Shown in pieces: positions 26,077 through 34,495 of a stretch of DNA of 64,000 bases. This DNA is from Sphingomonas sp. Y57 (GTDB taxonomy: Bacteria; Pseudomonadota; Alphaproteobacteria; Sphingomonadales; Sphingomonadaceae), in NCBI RefSeq assembly GCF_001015195.1, contig NZ_LDES01000009.1, positions 62,001-126,000 on the forward strand, in the 5' to 3' direction. The first letter of the stretch is position 1, and every line of letters starts with the position of its first letter. The position numbers and the translations under genes were made by a program. Under the pieces are notes generated by a model, which saw only the letters and a list, made by a program, of their open reading frames with translations, did no database searches and had not been told where the DNA came from.

Positions 26077-27252
26077 ATGTTCTTCGGCTTCCTTGACGAG
26101 CTTCGCGCGGCAGGCATCCCCGCCAGCCTCAAGGAGCATTTGACCCTGCTCGAGGCGATGGACCGAGACGTGATCGGTTGGTCGCCCGAGGAGTTCTATT
26201 ATCTCGCCCGCGCGACCTATGTGAAGGACGAGGGCCTGCTCGACCGGTTCGACCGGGTGTTCGGCAAGGTTTTCCGCGGCGTGCTGGACAAGGCCGGCGA
26301 GGGGCACGAAATCCCCGAGGATTGGCTGAAGGCGATCGCCCAGAAGTTCCTGAGCCCCGAGGAGATGGCCAGGATCGAGGCGCTCGGCTCCTGGGACGAG
26401 ATCATGGAGACGCTCAAGAAGCGGCTCGAGGAACAACAGGGCAAGCACCAGGGCGGCAACAAGTGGATCGGAACCGGCGGCACGTCGCCCTACGGCAATT
26501 CGGGATATAATCCCGAAGGCGTGAGGATCGGCGGGCAGAGCGTCCACAAGCGCGCGATCAAGGTGTGGGAAAAGCGCGAGTTCAAGAATCTCGACAACGA
26601 TGTCGAGCTGGGCACGCGCAACATCAAGGTGGCGCTGCGCCGCCTGCGTCGCTTCGCGCGCGAGGGGGCAGCGGACGAGCTCGACCTCGAAGGCACGATC
26701 GACGGCACCGCGCGGCGCGGCTTCCTCGACATCCACATGCGGCCCGAGCGGCGCAACGCAGTCAAGCTGCTGCTATTCCTCGACATCGGCGGATCGATGG
26801 ACCCGCACGTCAAGCTGTGCGAGGAACTGTTCTCGGCGGCCACCGCCGAGTTCAAGCATCTCGAATTCTTCTACTTCCACAACTGCATCTACGAGGGGGT
26901 GTGGAAGGATAATCGCCGTCGCTTCCAGGAACGCACGCCGACCTGGGACATCCTCCACAAATATGGCCACGACTATAAGCTGGTGATCGTCGGCGACGCG
27001 TCGATGAGCCCCTATGAGATCGCCCAGCCCGGCGGGTCGGTTGAGCATTTCAACGAGGAGGCGGGCGAAGTCTGGCTGAAGCGGCTGCTCAACGTCTACG
27101 CCTCGGCGGTCTGGCTGAACCCGACGCCCGAGGCCTATTGGATGCACACCCAATCGACCCGGATGATCCGTGAGATCATGCACAACCGCATGTTCGGCCT
27201 GACCCTGTCGGGACTGGAGGACGCGATGCGGAGCCTGGCGCGGAAGAAATAG
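26077..27252 (+). CDS. VWA-domain protein, CoxE-like
   Basis: A 391-residue cytosolic protein. The C-terminal half is a von Willebrand A domain; its MIDAS start reads LFLDIGGSMD, a DxGxS form where most have DxSxS. A long helical N-terminal region (SLKEHLTLLEAM) and a conserved block RRGFLDIHMRPERRN precede it. CoxE-like proteins usually work with a MoxR-type AAA+ ATPase to insert metal cofactors or assemble complexes. No such ATPase is encoded next to it here, so its partner must be elsewhere. Confidence 0.8.
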   Translation: MFFGFLDELRAAGIPASLKEHLTLLEAMDRDVIGWSPEEFYYLARATYVKDEGLLDRFDRVFGKVFRGVLDKAGEGHEIPEDWLKAIAQKFLSPEEMARIEALGSWDEIMETLKKRLEEQQGKHQGGNKWIGTGGTSPYGNSGYNPEGVRIGGQSVHKRAIKVWEKREFKNLDNDVELGTRNIKVALRRLRRFAREGAADELDLEGTIDGTARRGFLDIHMRPERRNAVKLLLFLDIGGSMDPHVKLCEELFSAATAEFKHLEFFYFHNCIYEGVWKDNRRRFQERTPTWDILHKYGHDYKLVIVGDASMSPYEIAQPGGSVEHFNEEAGEVWLKRLLNVYASAVWLNPTPEAYWMHTQSTRMIREIMHNRMFGLTLSGLEDAMRSLARKK

Positions 27253-27266
27253 CTTCCCTTGCACAT

Positions 27267-27362
27267 GTCACCCCAGCGCGGGCTGGGGCCCTTGTCTCTT
27301 ATCTCCTCGATGGCCGTCGCTGGTGAAGACAGACATGGATGCCAGCCTTCGCTGCATGACGG
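27267..27362. repeat. Family A-like palindromic repeat, copy 4 (diverged)
   Basis: Begins GTCACCCCAGCGCGGGCTGGGG and ends GGATGCCAGCCTTCGCTGCATGACG. It has the same terminal logic (GTCA ... TGACG) as the other copies, but the arms have diverged. It sits between the convergent VWA and anmK genes. Confidence 0.6.
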
Positions 27363-27374
27363 GTTGGGGCGGGA

Positions 27375-28472
27375 TCAGGGATGGTGCGTCACACCCCCGG
27401 TCAGCGGCTCCGCCACCCCCGTCGTCCCCGGAAAGCTGATCGCCTGGCCCTTCAGCGAACGCACCGCCATATAGGCGAAGCCCTCCGCCTCGGTCGCGTC
27501 GCCGTTCCAGCCGAGCGCCTCGATCGGCTCGGGATTTATTTTTGTAGCGACCGCTATCATTTCCATCAGCGTCGGATTGTGCCGCCCGCCCCCCGCAACG
27601 ATCAGCCGTTTCGGCGGCGCCGGCAGGTGCCGGAGCGCCAGCGCGACCGTCTCGGCGGTGAAGGCGGTCAGGGTCGCGGCGCCGTCCGCGGCGGAAAGAC
27701 CGCGCGCGGGCTGGATGGTGAAGTCGGCGCGATCGAGCGACTTGGGCGGCGGCGCATCGAACCAGTCATTGTCGAGCATCGCCCCGAGCACCGTGCGATC
27801 GACCGTACCGCGTGCGGCAAAGGCGCCGTGCGCGTCATAGGGCGATCCCGTCTCCTGCAGCATCCAGTCGTCGATCAGGCCGTTGGCGGGGCCGGTGTCG
27901 AAGGCGATCAGATCTTCCTCCCCCGCGCCTAGCCAAGTGATGTTGGCGACGCCACCGAGGTTGAGCACCGCGACCGGTCCGTCCATCCCGGCGGTCAGCG
28001 CGCGGTGATAGACGGGCAGCAGCGGCGCCCCCTGCCCGCCCGCGGCGACGTCGGCCGATCGCAGGTCGTTGACCACCCGGATGCCCAGCGCCCGCGCCAT
28101 CGCAGCGCCGTCGCCGATCTGCCAGGTCCAGCCGCGATCGGGACGGTGGGCGATTGTCTGGCCGTGGAAGCCGATCACGTCGACCTGCCCCGCCTCGACC
28201 CGCGCCGCTGCCAGGAGCTGCCGCACCGCCGCGACGTGGCGCTCGGTCAGCATCGCCTCGGCCGCGGCGATCTTCGGGCTCGCGCGCGGCGCGGCGAAGC
28301 TCAGCGCCAGCGCCGCCGCCTCGCGCAACTGCTCGCGCGCCTGGGCGGCATAGGGATCGGAGCGGAAGGCGATCGGCCGGATATGTCCTGCCCCGTCCGT
28401 CTCGATCAGCGCGGCATCGATCCCGTCGAGCGATGTGCCCGACATCAGCCCAACGGCCAGCATCTTGGTCAT
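27375..28472 (-). CDS. anmK: Anhydro-N-acetylmuramic acid kinase
   Basis: A 365-residue sugar kinase of the ASKHA fold. The N-terminal phosphate motif is GLMSGTSLDGIDAALIETDG, followed by FHGQTIAHRPDRGWTWQIGDG, NLGGVANITWL, DTGPANGLIDDW and VAGGGRHNPTLM, all diagnostic of AnmK. It phosphorylates and opens 1,6-anhydro-MurNAc in peptidoglycan recycling. Its divergent position relative to tyrS is conserved in many alphaproteobacteria. Confidence 0.95.
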   Translation of the reverse strand: MTKMLAVGLMSGTSLDGIDAALIETDGAGHIRPIAFRSDPYAAQAREQLREAAALALSFAAPRASPKIAAAEAMLTERHVAAVRQLLAAARVEAGQVDVIGFHGQTIAHRPDRGWTWQIGDGAAMARALGIRVVNDLRSADVAAGGQGAPLLPVYHRALTAGMDGPVAVLNLGGVANITWLGAGEEDLIAFDTGPANGLIDDWMLQETGSPYDAHGAFAARGTVDRTVLGAMLDNDWFDAPPPKSLDRADFTIQPARGLSAADGAATLTAFTAETVALALRHLPAPPKRLIVAGGGRHNPTLMEMIAVATKINPEPIEALGWNGDATEAEGFAYMAVRSLKGQAISFPGTTGVAEPLTGGVTHHP

Positions 28473-28519
28473 GGGTCTTCTTTTCCTTGCTCTGAACGCA
28501 GAGGCAATCCCTATCGGTC

Positions 28520-28600
28520 GTCATTCCAGCGAAAGCTGGAATCCCCCTGCCTTCCGCCGGCAAAAGAAAAGGGAGATCGCGGCTTCCGCCGGGATGACGG
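28520..28600. repeat. Family A-like palindromic repeat, copy 5
   Basis: Begins GTCATTCCAGCGAAAGCTGGAATCC and ends GGCTTCCGCCGGGATGACGG, in the divergent anmK/tyrS promoter region. The first arm forms its own hairpin (TTCCAGC/GCTGGAA). Confidence 0.65.
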
Positions 28601-28663
28601 GAAACGGCGTCCGCAAGGAAGAACATGACGATGGGGCTCCGCCATGCTAACGGCGCGCGCGCT

Positions 28664-29887
28664 ATGACCGAATACAGATCCGAACTCCTGCGCCTGCTCG
28701 ACGAGCGGGGTTACATCCACCAGGTGACCGACGGCGCCGCGCTCGACGCGCTTGCGTTGTCTTCGGTGATTCCGGGCTATATCGGCTTCGACCCGACCGC
28801 GCCGTCGCTCCACGTCGGCAGCCTGGTGCAGATCATGCTGCTGCGCCGCCTGCAACAGGCAGGGCACAAGCCGATCGTGCTGATGGGCGGCGGCACCGGC
28901 AAGATCGGCGATCCGAGCTTCAAGGACGAAGCCCGCAAGCTGATGACGACCGAGACGATCGCGGCCAATGTGGCCTCGATCAGGCGGATCTTCGAACGCT
29001 TCCTGACCTTCGGCGACGGGCCCACCGATGCGGTGATGGTCGACAATGCCGATTGGCTCGACAAGCTGGAATACATCCCCTTCCTGCGCGAGGTGGGCCA
29101 GCATTTCTCGATCAACCGGATGCTGAGCTTCGACTCGGTGAAGCTGCGCCTCGACCGCGAGCAGTCGCTAAGCTTCCTCGAGTTCAACTACATGATCCTG
29201 CAGGCCTATGACTTCATGGAGCTGGCCAAGCGCCGCCAGTGCCGCCTGCAGATGGGCGGGTCGGACCAGTGGGGCAACATCGTCAACGGCATCGAGCTGT
29301 CGCGGCGGATGCTGGGTACCGAGGTGTTCGGCGTGACCACCCCGCTGATCACCACCGCGGACGGCGGCAAGATGGGCAAGACCATGTCGGGCGCGGTGTG
29401 GCTCAACGAGGAATCGCTGCCGGCCTATGATTATTGGCAGTTCTGGCGGAACAGCCACGACAAGGACGTCGGCCGTTTCCTGCGCCTGTTCACCGACCTG
29501 CCGCTCGACGAGATCGCCCGGCTGGAAGCGCTGGAGGGCCAGGAGATCAACCAGGCCAAGATCGTCCTCGCCAATGAGGCGACCACGATGTGCCGCGGTG
29601 CCGAAGCGGCCGCCGCCGCCGCCGAAACCGCGCGGCGGACGTTCGAGGAAGGCCAGGCGGGCGGCGACCTGCCGACGCTGGCGGTGCCCGAGGGGAGCAT
29701 CTCTCTGATCGACGCGCTGGTCGGGCTGGGCTTCGCCGCGTCGAAGGGCGAGGCCAAGCGCAAGCTGGCCGAGGGCGCCGTCCGCGTCGACGGCGAGCCC
29801 GAGAAGGACGATCGCCGCGTCGAGGTCGGCGCCACCGCGCTCAAGATCAGCCTCGGCAAGAAGAAGCACGGGCTTCTCACCCACTGA
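28664..29887 (+). CDS. tyrS: Tyrosine-tRNA ligase
   Basis: A 407-residue class I aminoacyl-tRNA synthetase. The HIGH-like motif is [11 protein letters not shown], the KMSKS-like motif is GKMGKTMSG, and the tyrosine-binding motif is YMILQAYDF with [13 protein letters not shown]-terminal S4 RNA-binding domain is present ([24 protein letters not shown]). ATG 28664 (MTEYRSELL) gives the normal N-terminus; the upstream in-frame ATG at 28625 is not needed. Confidence 0.96.
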   Translation: MTEYRSELLRLLDERGYIHQVTDGAALDALALSSVIPGYIGFDPTAPSLHVGSLVQIMLLRRLQQAGHKPIVLMGGGTGKIGDPSFKDEARKLMTTETIAANVASIRRIFERFLTFGDGPTDAVMVDNADWLDKLEYIPFLREVGQHFSINRMLSFDSVKLRLDREQSLSFLEFNYMILQAYDFMELAKRRQCRLQMGGSDQWGNIVNGIELSRRMLGTEVFGVTTPLITTADGGKMGKTMSGAVWLNEESLPAYDYWQFWRNSHDKDVGRFLRLFTDLPLDEIARLEALEGQEINQAKIVLANEATTMCRGAEAAAAAAETARRTFEEGQAGGDLPTLAVPEGSISLIDALVGLGFAASKGEAKRKLAEGAVRVDGEPEKDDRRVEVGATALKISLGKKKHGLLTH

Positions 29888-29898
29888 TCCCCACCCGG

Positions 29899-30026
29899 CA
29901 TGTTGAACTTGTTTCAGCATCCACCGGGAGGCCGGACCTTGTCGTAGAGGTTCCTGCGGCAACGCTCTCATATCGCCTCCCGACCAGCCCAAGTGGCCTG
30001 GCGGATGCTGAAACAAGTTCAGCATG
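29899..30026. repeat. Inverted repeat element, family B
   Basis: A 128-base element with 24-base terminal inverted repeats: CATGTTGAACTTGTTTCAGC at the left and its complement, with one mismatch, at 30003-30026. The inner part continues with CCACCGGGAGGCC and GGCCTGGCGG. No coding capacity. It fills the gap between tyrS and the DUF885-type gene and is unrelated in sequence to family A. Confidence 0.8.
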
Positions 30027-30059
30027 ACGATGGGAATATCGTGCATTAGGGTGCGGGCC

Positions 30060-31358
30060 ATGACCCGCACCCTGCTCCTCGCCGCCACCCTGCTCCTCGC
30101 CGCCGCCCTGTTCCTCGCCATCGGCGCCAAGCGCGCGCCGTCGCCGCTCGACGGGATCGCCACCGATTATGTCCATCTGACGCTCGAAGCCGGCGAGCGC
30201 GAGGAGGGCTATGTCGACGCCTATTACGGCCCGAAGGACTGGGCCGAGGCAGCAAAGGCCCATCCCCGCGACATCGCCGCGCTGCGGAGGGACGCGCGGG
30301 CGCTGGCCGAGCGGCTCGCCGCGGTGAAGCCCGCCACGCTGACCGCCGACGACCGTCTCCGCCAACGCTTCCTCGCCGCCCAGATCAAGGCCGCCGAGAC
30401 GCGGCTTGCGATGATGGCGGGCGAGAAGCTGAGCTTCGCCGACGAGGCCCAGGGACTGTTCGGGGTCCGGCCGGAGCTCAAGCCGCTCGCCGCCTATGAT
30501 CCGATCCTCAAGACGATCGACGCGATGGTCCCCGGCGAAGGGCCGCTGTGGCAGCGGGTCGATGCCTGGCAGAACCGCTTCGTCGTGCCGACCGACAAGC
30601 TCGATCCGGTAATGCGCGCCGCGATCGCCGAATGCCGCGCGCGGACGGTGGCGCATATCCGGCTGCCCGAACAGGAGCGGTTCGACCTCGAATTCGTCAC
30701 CGGCAAGAGCTGGTCGGGCTACAACTGGTACAAGGGCGACGCGCGCAGCCTGATCCAGGTGAACACCGACCTGCCGGTGCGGATCGACCGCGCAGTCGAT
30801 CTCGGATGCCATGAGGGCTATCCCGGGCATCATGCGCTCAACATGCTGCTCGAACGCAACCTCGCCCGCGCCAAGGGATGGGTGGAATTCACGGTCTACC
30901 CGCTGTTCAGCCCGCAGAGCTTCATCGCCGAAGGGTCGGCCAATGCCGGTATCGGCCTTACCTTCCCGGGGCCTGAGCGCGCGCGGTTCGAGGGGCGGCG
31001 GCTCTATCCGATCGCCGGGCTCGATCCGGCCGGGGCCGCTGCCTATGATCGGCTGCTCGACCTGCTCCACCAGCTGGCCGGCGCGCGGATGACGATTGCG
31101 GCTATGTATCTGGACGGCCAGGTCGATCGCGCGGCGGCGCTCGACCTGATCCAGAAATATCAGCTCGTCAGCCGCAAGCGCGCCGAACAGTCGCTCAGCT
31201 TCACCGAACAATATCGCAGCTATGTGATCAACTACGGCCTGGGCCAGGACATGGTAGCGGCCGATCTCGCCCGCGCTGGCCGCGATCCGGCCGCGCGGTG
31301 GAAGCGGATGGAGGCGATCATCTCGCAGCCGACCCTGCCGGCCGACCTGCGCCGCTGA
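30060..31358 (+). CDS. DUF885-like putative zinc metallopeptidase
   Basis: A 432-residue protein with an N-terminal hydrophobic signal or anchor (LLLAATLLLAAALFLAIGA). The key motif is CHEGYPGHHAL (about residue 256), the HExxxHH-type zinc site of DUF885 proteins, followed by the glutamate-bearing FIAEGSANAG. The C-terminal region (YRSYVINYGLGQDMV) is also typical. It is predicted to be exported and to cleave peptides. ATG 30060 was chosen because it starts the signal sequence. Confidence 0.75.
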   Translation: MTRTLLLAATLLLAAALFLAIGAKRAPSPLDGIATDYVHLTLEAGEREEGYVDAYYGPKDWAEAAKAHPRDIAALRRDARALAERLAAVKPATLTADDRLRQRFLAAQIKAAETRLAMMAGEKLSFADEAQGLFGVRPELKPLAAYDPILKTIDAMVPGEGPLWQRVDAWQNRFVVPTDKLDPVMRAAIAECRARTVAHIRLPEQERFDLEFVTGKSWSGYNWYKGDARSLIQVNTDLPVRIDRAVDLGCHEGYPGHHALNMLLERNLARAKGWVEFTVYPLFSPQSFIAEGSANAGIGLTFPGPERARFEGRRLYPIAGLDPAGAAAYDRLLDLLHQLAGARMTIAAMYLDGQVDRAAALDLIQKYQLVSRKRAEQSLSFTEQYRSYVINYGLGQDMVAADLARAGRDPAARWKRMEAIISQPTLPADLRR

Positions 31359-31493
31359 ACCATGCGCCGCCTTCATCGGCCCCGCCTCATCCAATGGTCG
31401 AACTATTCGCGATTAACCCCCGGATAACCGTAACGATTAAGAGGTTCGCAAAGCCGCTGGCCGATTCTCGTGTTGCAACAAGGACATGAGACC

Positions 31494-31859
31494 ATGAGCC
31501 AGATCGCGGAACAGTTGACGCCGGCGACCGACGACGACGCAAAATATGCCGAGCAACGCCGCGCGCCGCGTGACGAAGTGGCGTTGCCGACGCGAATGTT
31601 CACAATGGACCACAAGGCGAGCGACGTGCTGCTCGTCAATATCTCGCGCCTCGGCTTCATGGTCCGCGAATATGGCCAGACGCCCAAGGACACGATCGTC
31701 CGCCTCGCTTTGCCCCGGCTTGGACAAGTGACGGCGCGGGTGGTGTGGTCGCTCGGTGGCCGGGTCGGCGCGGAGTTCATCAAGCCGATCGACGAATATG
31801 CCTATGCCGCGATGCTGAACGCGGCTCGCGCGAAGCGCCAGCGTTGGCCGATGGGGTGA
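31494..31859 (+). CDS. PilZ-domain c-di-GMP-binding protein
   Basis: A 121-residue single PilZ domain. The c-di-GMP signature is present: RRAPR (RxxxR) near residues 22-26 and NISRLGF (the D/NxSxxG motif) at about 50. Stand-alone PilZ proteins relay c-di-GMP to motility or polysaccharide systems. ATG 31494 begins MSQIAEQL; an upstream in-frame TTG/ATG would add eight residues. The GGDEF/EAL protein at 38 kb may affect its ligand pool. Confidence 0.85.
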   Translation: MSQIAEQLTPATDDDAKYAEQRRAPRDEVALPTRMFTMDHKASDVLLVNISRLGFMVREYGQTPKDTIVRLALPRLGQVTARVVWSLGGRVGAEFIKPIDEYAYAAMLNAARAKRQRWPMG

Positions 31860-31872
31860 CTCTCCGTCAGGC

Positions 31873-31950
31873 GTCATGGCGGCGGAGGCCGGCATCTCGT
31901 GAGATGATCGATCCGCCTCTCACCTGACCCCGGCCTCCGCCGGGGTGACG
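31873..31950. repeat. Family A palindromic repeat, copy 6
   Basis: Begins GTCATGGCGGCGGAGGCCGGCATCTC and ends CCCCGGCCTCCGCCGGGGTGACG, between the convergent PilZ and recG genes, where it may serve as a bidirectional terminator. Confidence 0.8.
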
Positions 31951-31961
31951 GATATCGCTGG

Positions 31962-34022
31962 TCACCCCGCCCGCAACAGCCCCACGGCGGCGTCGCGTTC
32001 GAACAAATAGAGGGCGATCCGCGCCGCTTGCCCGCGCTCGCTGTCAAGGCCACCGTCACGGTCGACCAGCAGGCGGGCATCCTGGGTCGCCGCCTCGATC
32101 AACGCGGCGGTACGCTCGGCGCCAGCCAGCCGGAAGGCCGCCTCGCCCGACTGGCGGGTGCCCAAGATTTCGCCCGCCCCGCGCAGGCGCAGATCCTCCT
32201 CGGCAATACGGAAGCCGTCATTGGTCTCGCGCATCAGCGCCAGCCGCGCGCGCGACGTCTCCGACAGCGCATTGCCGCGCAGCAGCAGGCAGACCGAGCG
32301 CTGGTCGCCGCGCCCCACCCGGCCACGCAGCTGGTGGAGCTGGGCAAGGCCGAAGCGGTCGGCGCCCTCGATGACCATCAGCGTCGCGTTGGGAACGTCG
32401 ACGCCCACCTCGATCACCGTCGTCGCGACCAGCACGCCGAGCCGTCCCGCCTGGAACTCGGCCATCACCGCGTCCTTCTCGGGCCCCTTCATCCGGCCGT
32501 GGACGACGCCGACCTTGTCGCCGAACCATTGCCGCAGGCTCTCCGCCCGCCCTTCTGCGGCGGCGAGGTCGGACTGCTCGCTCTCCTCGACCAGCGGGCA
32601 GACCCAATAGGCCTGGCGGCCCGCAGCGAGATGGCGGCCGAGTGCCTGCGCCACCTCGTCGAGCCGCTCGCCCGAGATCACCCGCGTCTCGATCGGCTGG
32701 CGGCCCGGCGGCATCTCATCGAGCCGGCTCACGTCCATCTCGCCATAATGGCTGAGCGTCAGCGTGCGCGGGATCGGGGTCGCCGTCATCACCAGCAGGT
32801 GCGGCGGCCGTTCCGCCTTGGCCTGGAGCATCATCCGCTGGGCGACGCCGAAGCGATGCTGCTCGTCGACCACGGCCAGGCCGAGCTTGCGGTAGCCGAC
32901 CTTCTCCTGGAAGATCGCATGTGTACCCACGAGGATGTCGATCGACCCGTCCGCCAGCGCCATCAGCGTCGCCTCGCGAGCCTTGCCCTTCTCCCGCCCG
33001 GTGAGGATCGCGACGTTCACTGGCAGGCCGGCGAGCGTGCGGCTCAGCGTCTCGAAATGCTGACGGGCGAGGATCTCGGTCGGCGCCAGCAGCGCGCCCT
33101 GCGCCCCTGCCTCGACCGCGCAGAGCAGCGCCATCGTTGCGACCAGCGTCTTGCCCGAGCCGACGTCGCCCTGCAGCAGCCGGGTCATCGGCGCTTGCTG
33201 GACGAGGTCGCCCTCGATCTCCGCCACGGCGCGGCTCTGCGCGCCGGTCGGGGCATAAGGAAGCTTGAGCTGGTCGCGCAGCCGCCCGTCGCCCCTGAGC
33301 GGCAGGCCGCGCCGCTTGCGCGAGGAGGCCCGCACCAGCATCAGCGCGAGCTGGTTGGCGAACAGTTCGTCATAGGCGAGCCGCGCCCGCGCCGGCTCGT
33401 CCTGCGCGTCGGCATGGGCACGGACGATGGCTTCATGCCAGGACGGCCAGCCGCGCGTCTGGAGCAGGCTCGGCTCGATCCATTCGGGCAGCTCGGCCGC
33501 CCGTTCGATCCCCTGCTCGATGAGCTGGCCGAGCCGCCGCGAGGTGATCCCCTCCGACAGCGGATAGACGCTCTCGCGGGTCGGAAGGTCAGCCGCCTCG
33601 GCCGGAGGCAGGACGTGATCGGGATGAACGATCTGGAGTTCCTGCCCGTAGAGATCCAGCCTGCCAGAAACGATGCGCGGCTCGCCGATCGGCAGCAGCT
33701 TCTTCGCCCAGCCGGGATTGCCACCGAAATAGACGAGGCTGACCAGATTGCCCGCCTGGTCGGTCGCGCCGACGCGGAACGGCCCCCGCCCGCCGGAGGC
33801 GCGATAGCTGGTGGGCACCAGCCGCACGGTAACGATCCGGCCGGCATCCTCGGCCTCGACCGTCTCCACCGGCTTGCGCTCGATCGATCCGGTGGGAAGG
33901 TGGAAGATGAGGTCGACGACCCGCTCCAGCTCCAGCTTGCGCAAAGGCTTGGCGAGCGTCGGCCCGACGCCCTTCAGCACCTCGATCTCGGCAAACAATG
34001 GATTGAGTATGTCGGGCCGCAT
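31962..34022 (-). CDS. recG: ATP-dependent DNA helicase RecG
   Basis: A 686-residue superfamily 2 helicase that regresses stalled forks and processes branched DNA. The N-terminal wedge/OB domain starts LKGVGPTLAKPLRKL; Walker A is LLQGDVGSGKTLVA, the DExx box is VVDEQHRFGV, motif III is TATPIPRTL and motif VI is LRGRVGRGDQ. Start ATG 34020-34022 (MRPDIL) gives a normal N-terminus. It is divergent from sdhE, and the recG/sdhE/mfd order is a known alphaproteobacterial arrangement. Confidence 0.95.
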   Translation of the reverse strand: MRPDILNPLFAEIEVLKGVGPTLAKPLRKLELERVVDLIFHLPTGSIERKPVETVEAEDAGRIVTVRLVPTSYRASGGRGPFRVGATDQAGNLVSLVYFGGNPGWAKKLLPIGEPRIVSGRLDLYGQELQIVHPDHVLPPAEAADLPTRESVYPLSEGITSRRLGQLIEQGIERAAELPEWIEPSLLQTRGWPSWHEAIVRAHADAQDEPARARLAYDELFANQLALMLVRASSRKRRGLPLRGDGRLRDQLKLPYAPTGAQSRAVAEIEGDLVQQAPMTRLLQGDVGSGKTLVATMALLCAVEAGAQGALLAPTEILARQHFETLSRTLAGLPVNVAILTGREKGKAREATLMALADGSIDILVGTHAIFQEKVGYRKLGLAVVDEQHRFGVAQRMMLQAKAERPPHLLVMTATPIPRTLTLSHYGEMDVSRLDEMPPGRQPIETRVISGERLDEVAQALGRHLAAGRQAYWVCPLVEESEQSDLAAAEGRAESLRQWFGDKVGVVHGRMKGPEKDAVMAEFQAGRLGVLVATTVIEVGVDVPNATLMVIEGADRFGLAQLHQLRGRVGRGDQRSVCLLLRGNALSETSRARLALMRETNDGFRIAEEDLRLRGAGEILGTRQSGEAAFRLAGAERTAALIEAATQDARLLVDRDGGLDSERGQAARIALYLFERDAAVGLLRAG

Positions 34023-34152
34023 GGATTCGCCTGCTGTCGCATTTTCCACCGCCCGGGTCGATTGCACGCAGCGGGAAAATGCTTATCTCCGCTTCTGGCT
34101 TTCCGCCGACGGGCCTGTCAATCGCTCGCCGGCCCATCGGCATTGGAAGAAG

Positions 34153-34419
34153 ATGAACCACGAAGACCGCCTGAAACGCCTGCGCTTCCGCGCCTGGCAC
34201 CGGGGAACCCGCGAGGCCGATTATATGATCGGGGGCTTCTTCGACCGGTTGCACCAGGGCTGGGACGGGGAAGCGCTCGACTGGTTCGAGGCGCTGCTCA
34301 TGCAAGAGGATGCCGACATTCTCGGCTGGGTGATGGGGACGATCCCCGTTCCGCCTGAATGGCAAGGCGCGCTGATGGAACGGATGCAGCGAATCGACTA
34401 TGTCGACATCCCGCGGTGA
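34153..34419 (+). CDS. sdhE: Succinate dehydrogenase assembly factor 2 (SdhE)
   Basis: An 88-residue protein. The diagnostic motif RGTREADYMIGGFF (RGxxExD) is at about residues 18-31, and the WFEALLMQEDADILGW region matches the helical core. SdhE aids FAD attachment to SdhA. ATG 34153 follows GGAAGA. It lies between recG and mfd. Confidence 0.92.
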   Translation: MNHEDRLKRLRFRAWHRGTREADYMIGGFFDRLHQGWDGEALDWFEALLMQEDADILGWVMGTIPVPPEWQGALMERMQRIDYVDIPR

Positions 34420-34495
34420 CAGCCTGATCAACCCGTAGCGCGCACCAACGTCCTGTCCCTCGCCGGACGGACGGCCCACCTAGTCTGAAGCACCC

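Noticed and set aside
32028-34358. 776-residue open frame on the plus strand opposite recG
   Set aside because: It is the reverse shadow of recG; the recG motifs are complete on the other strand.
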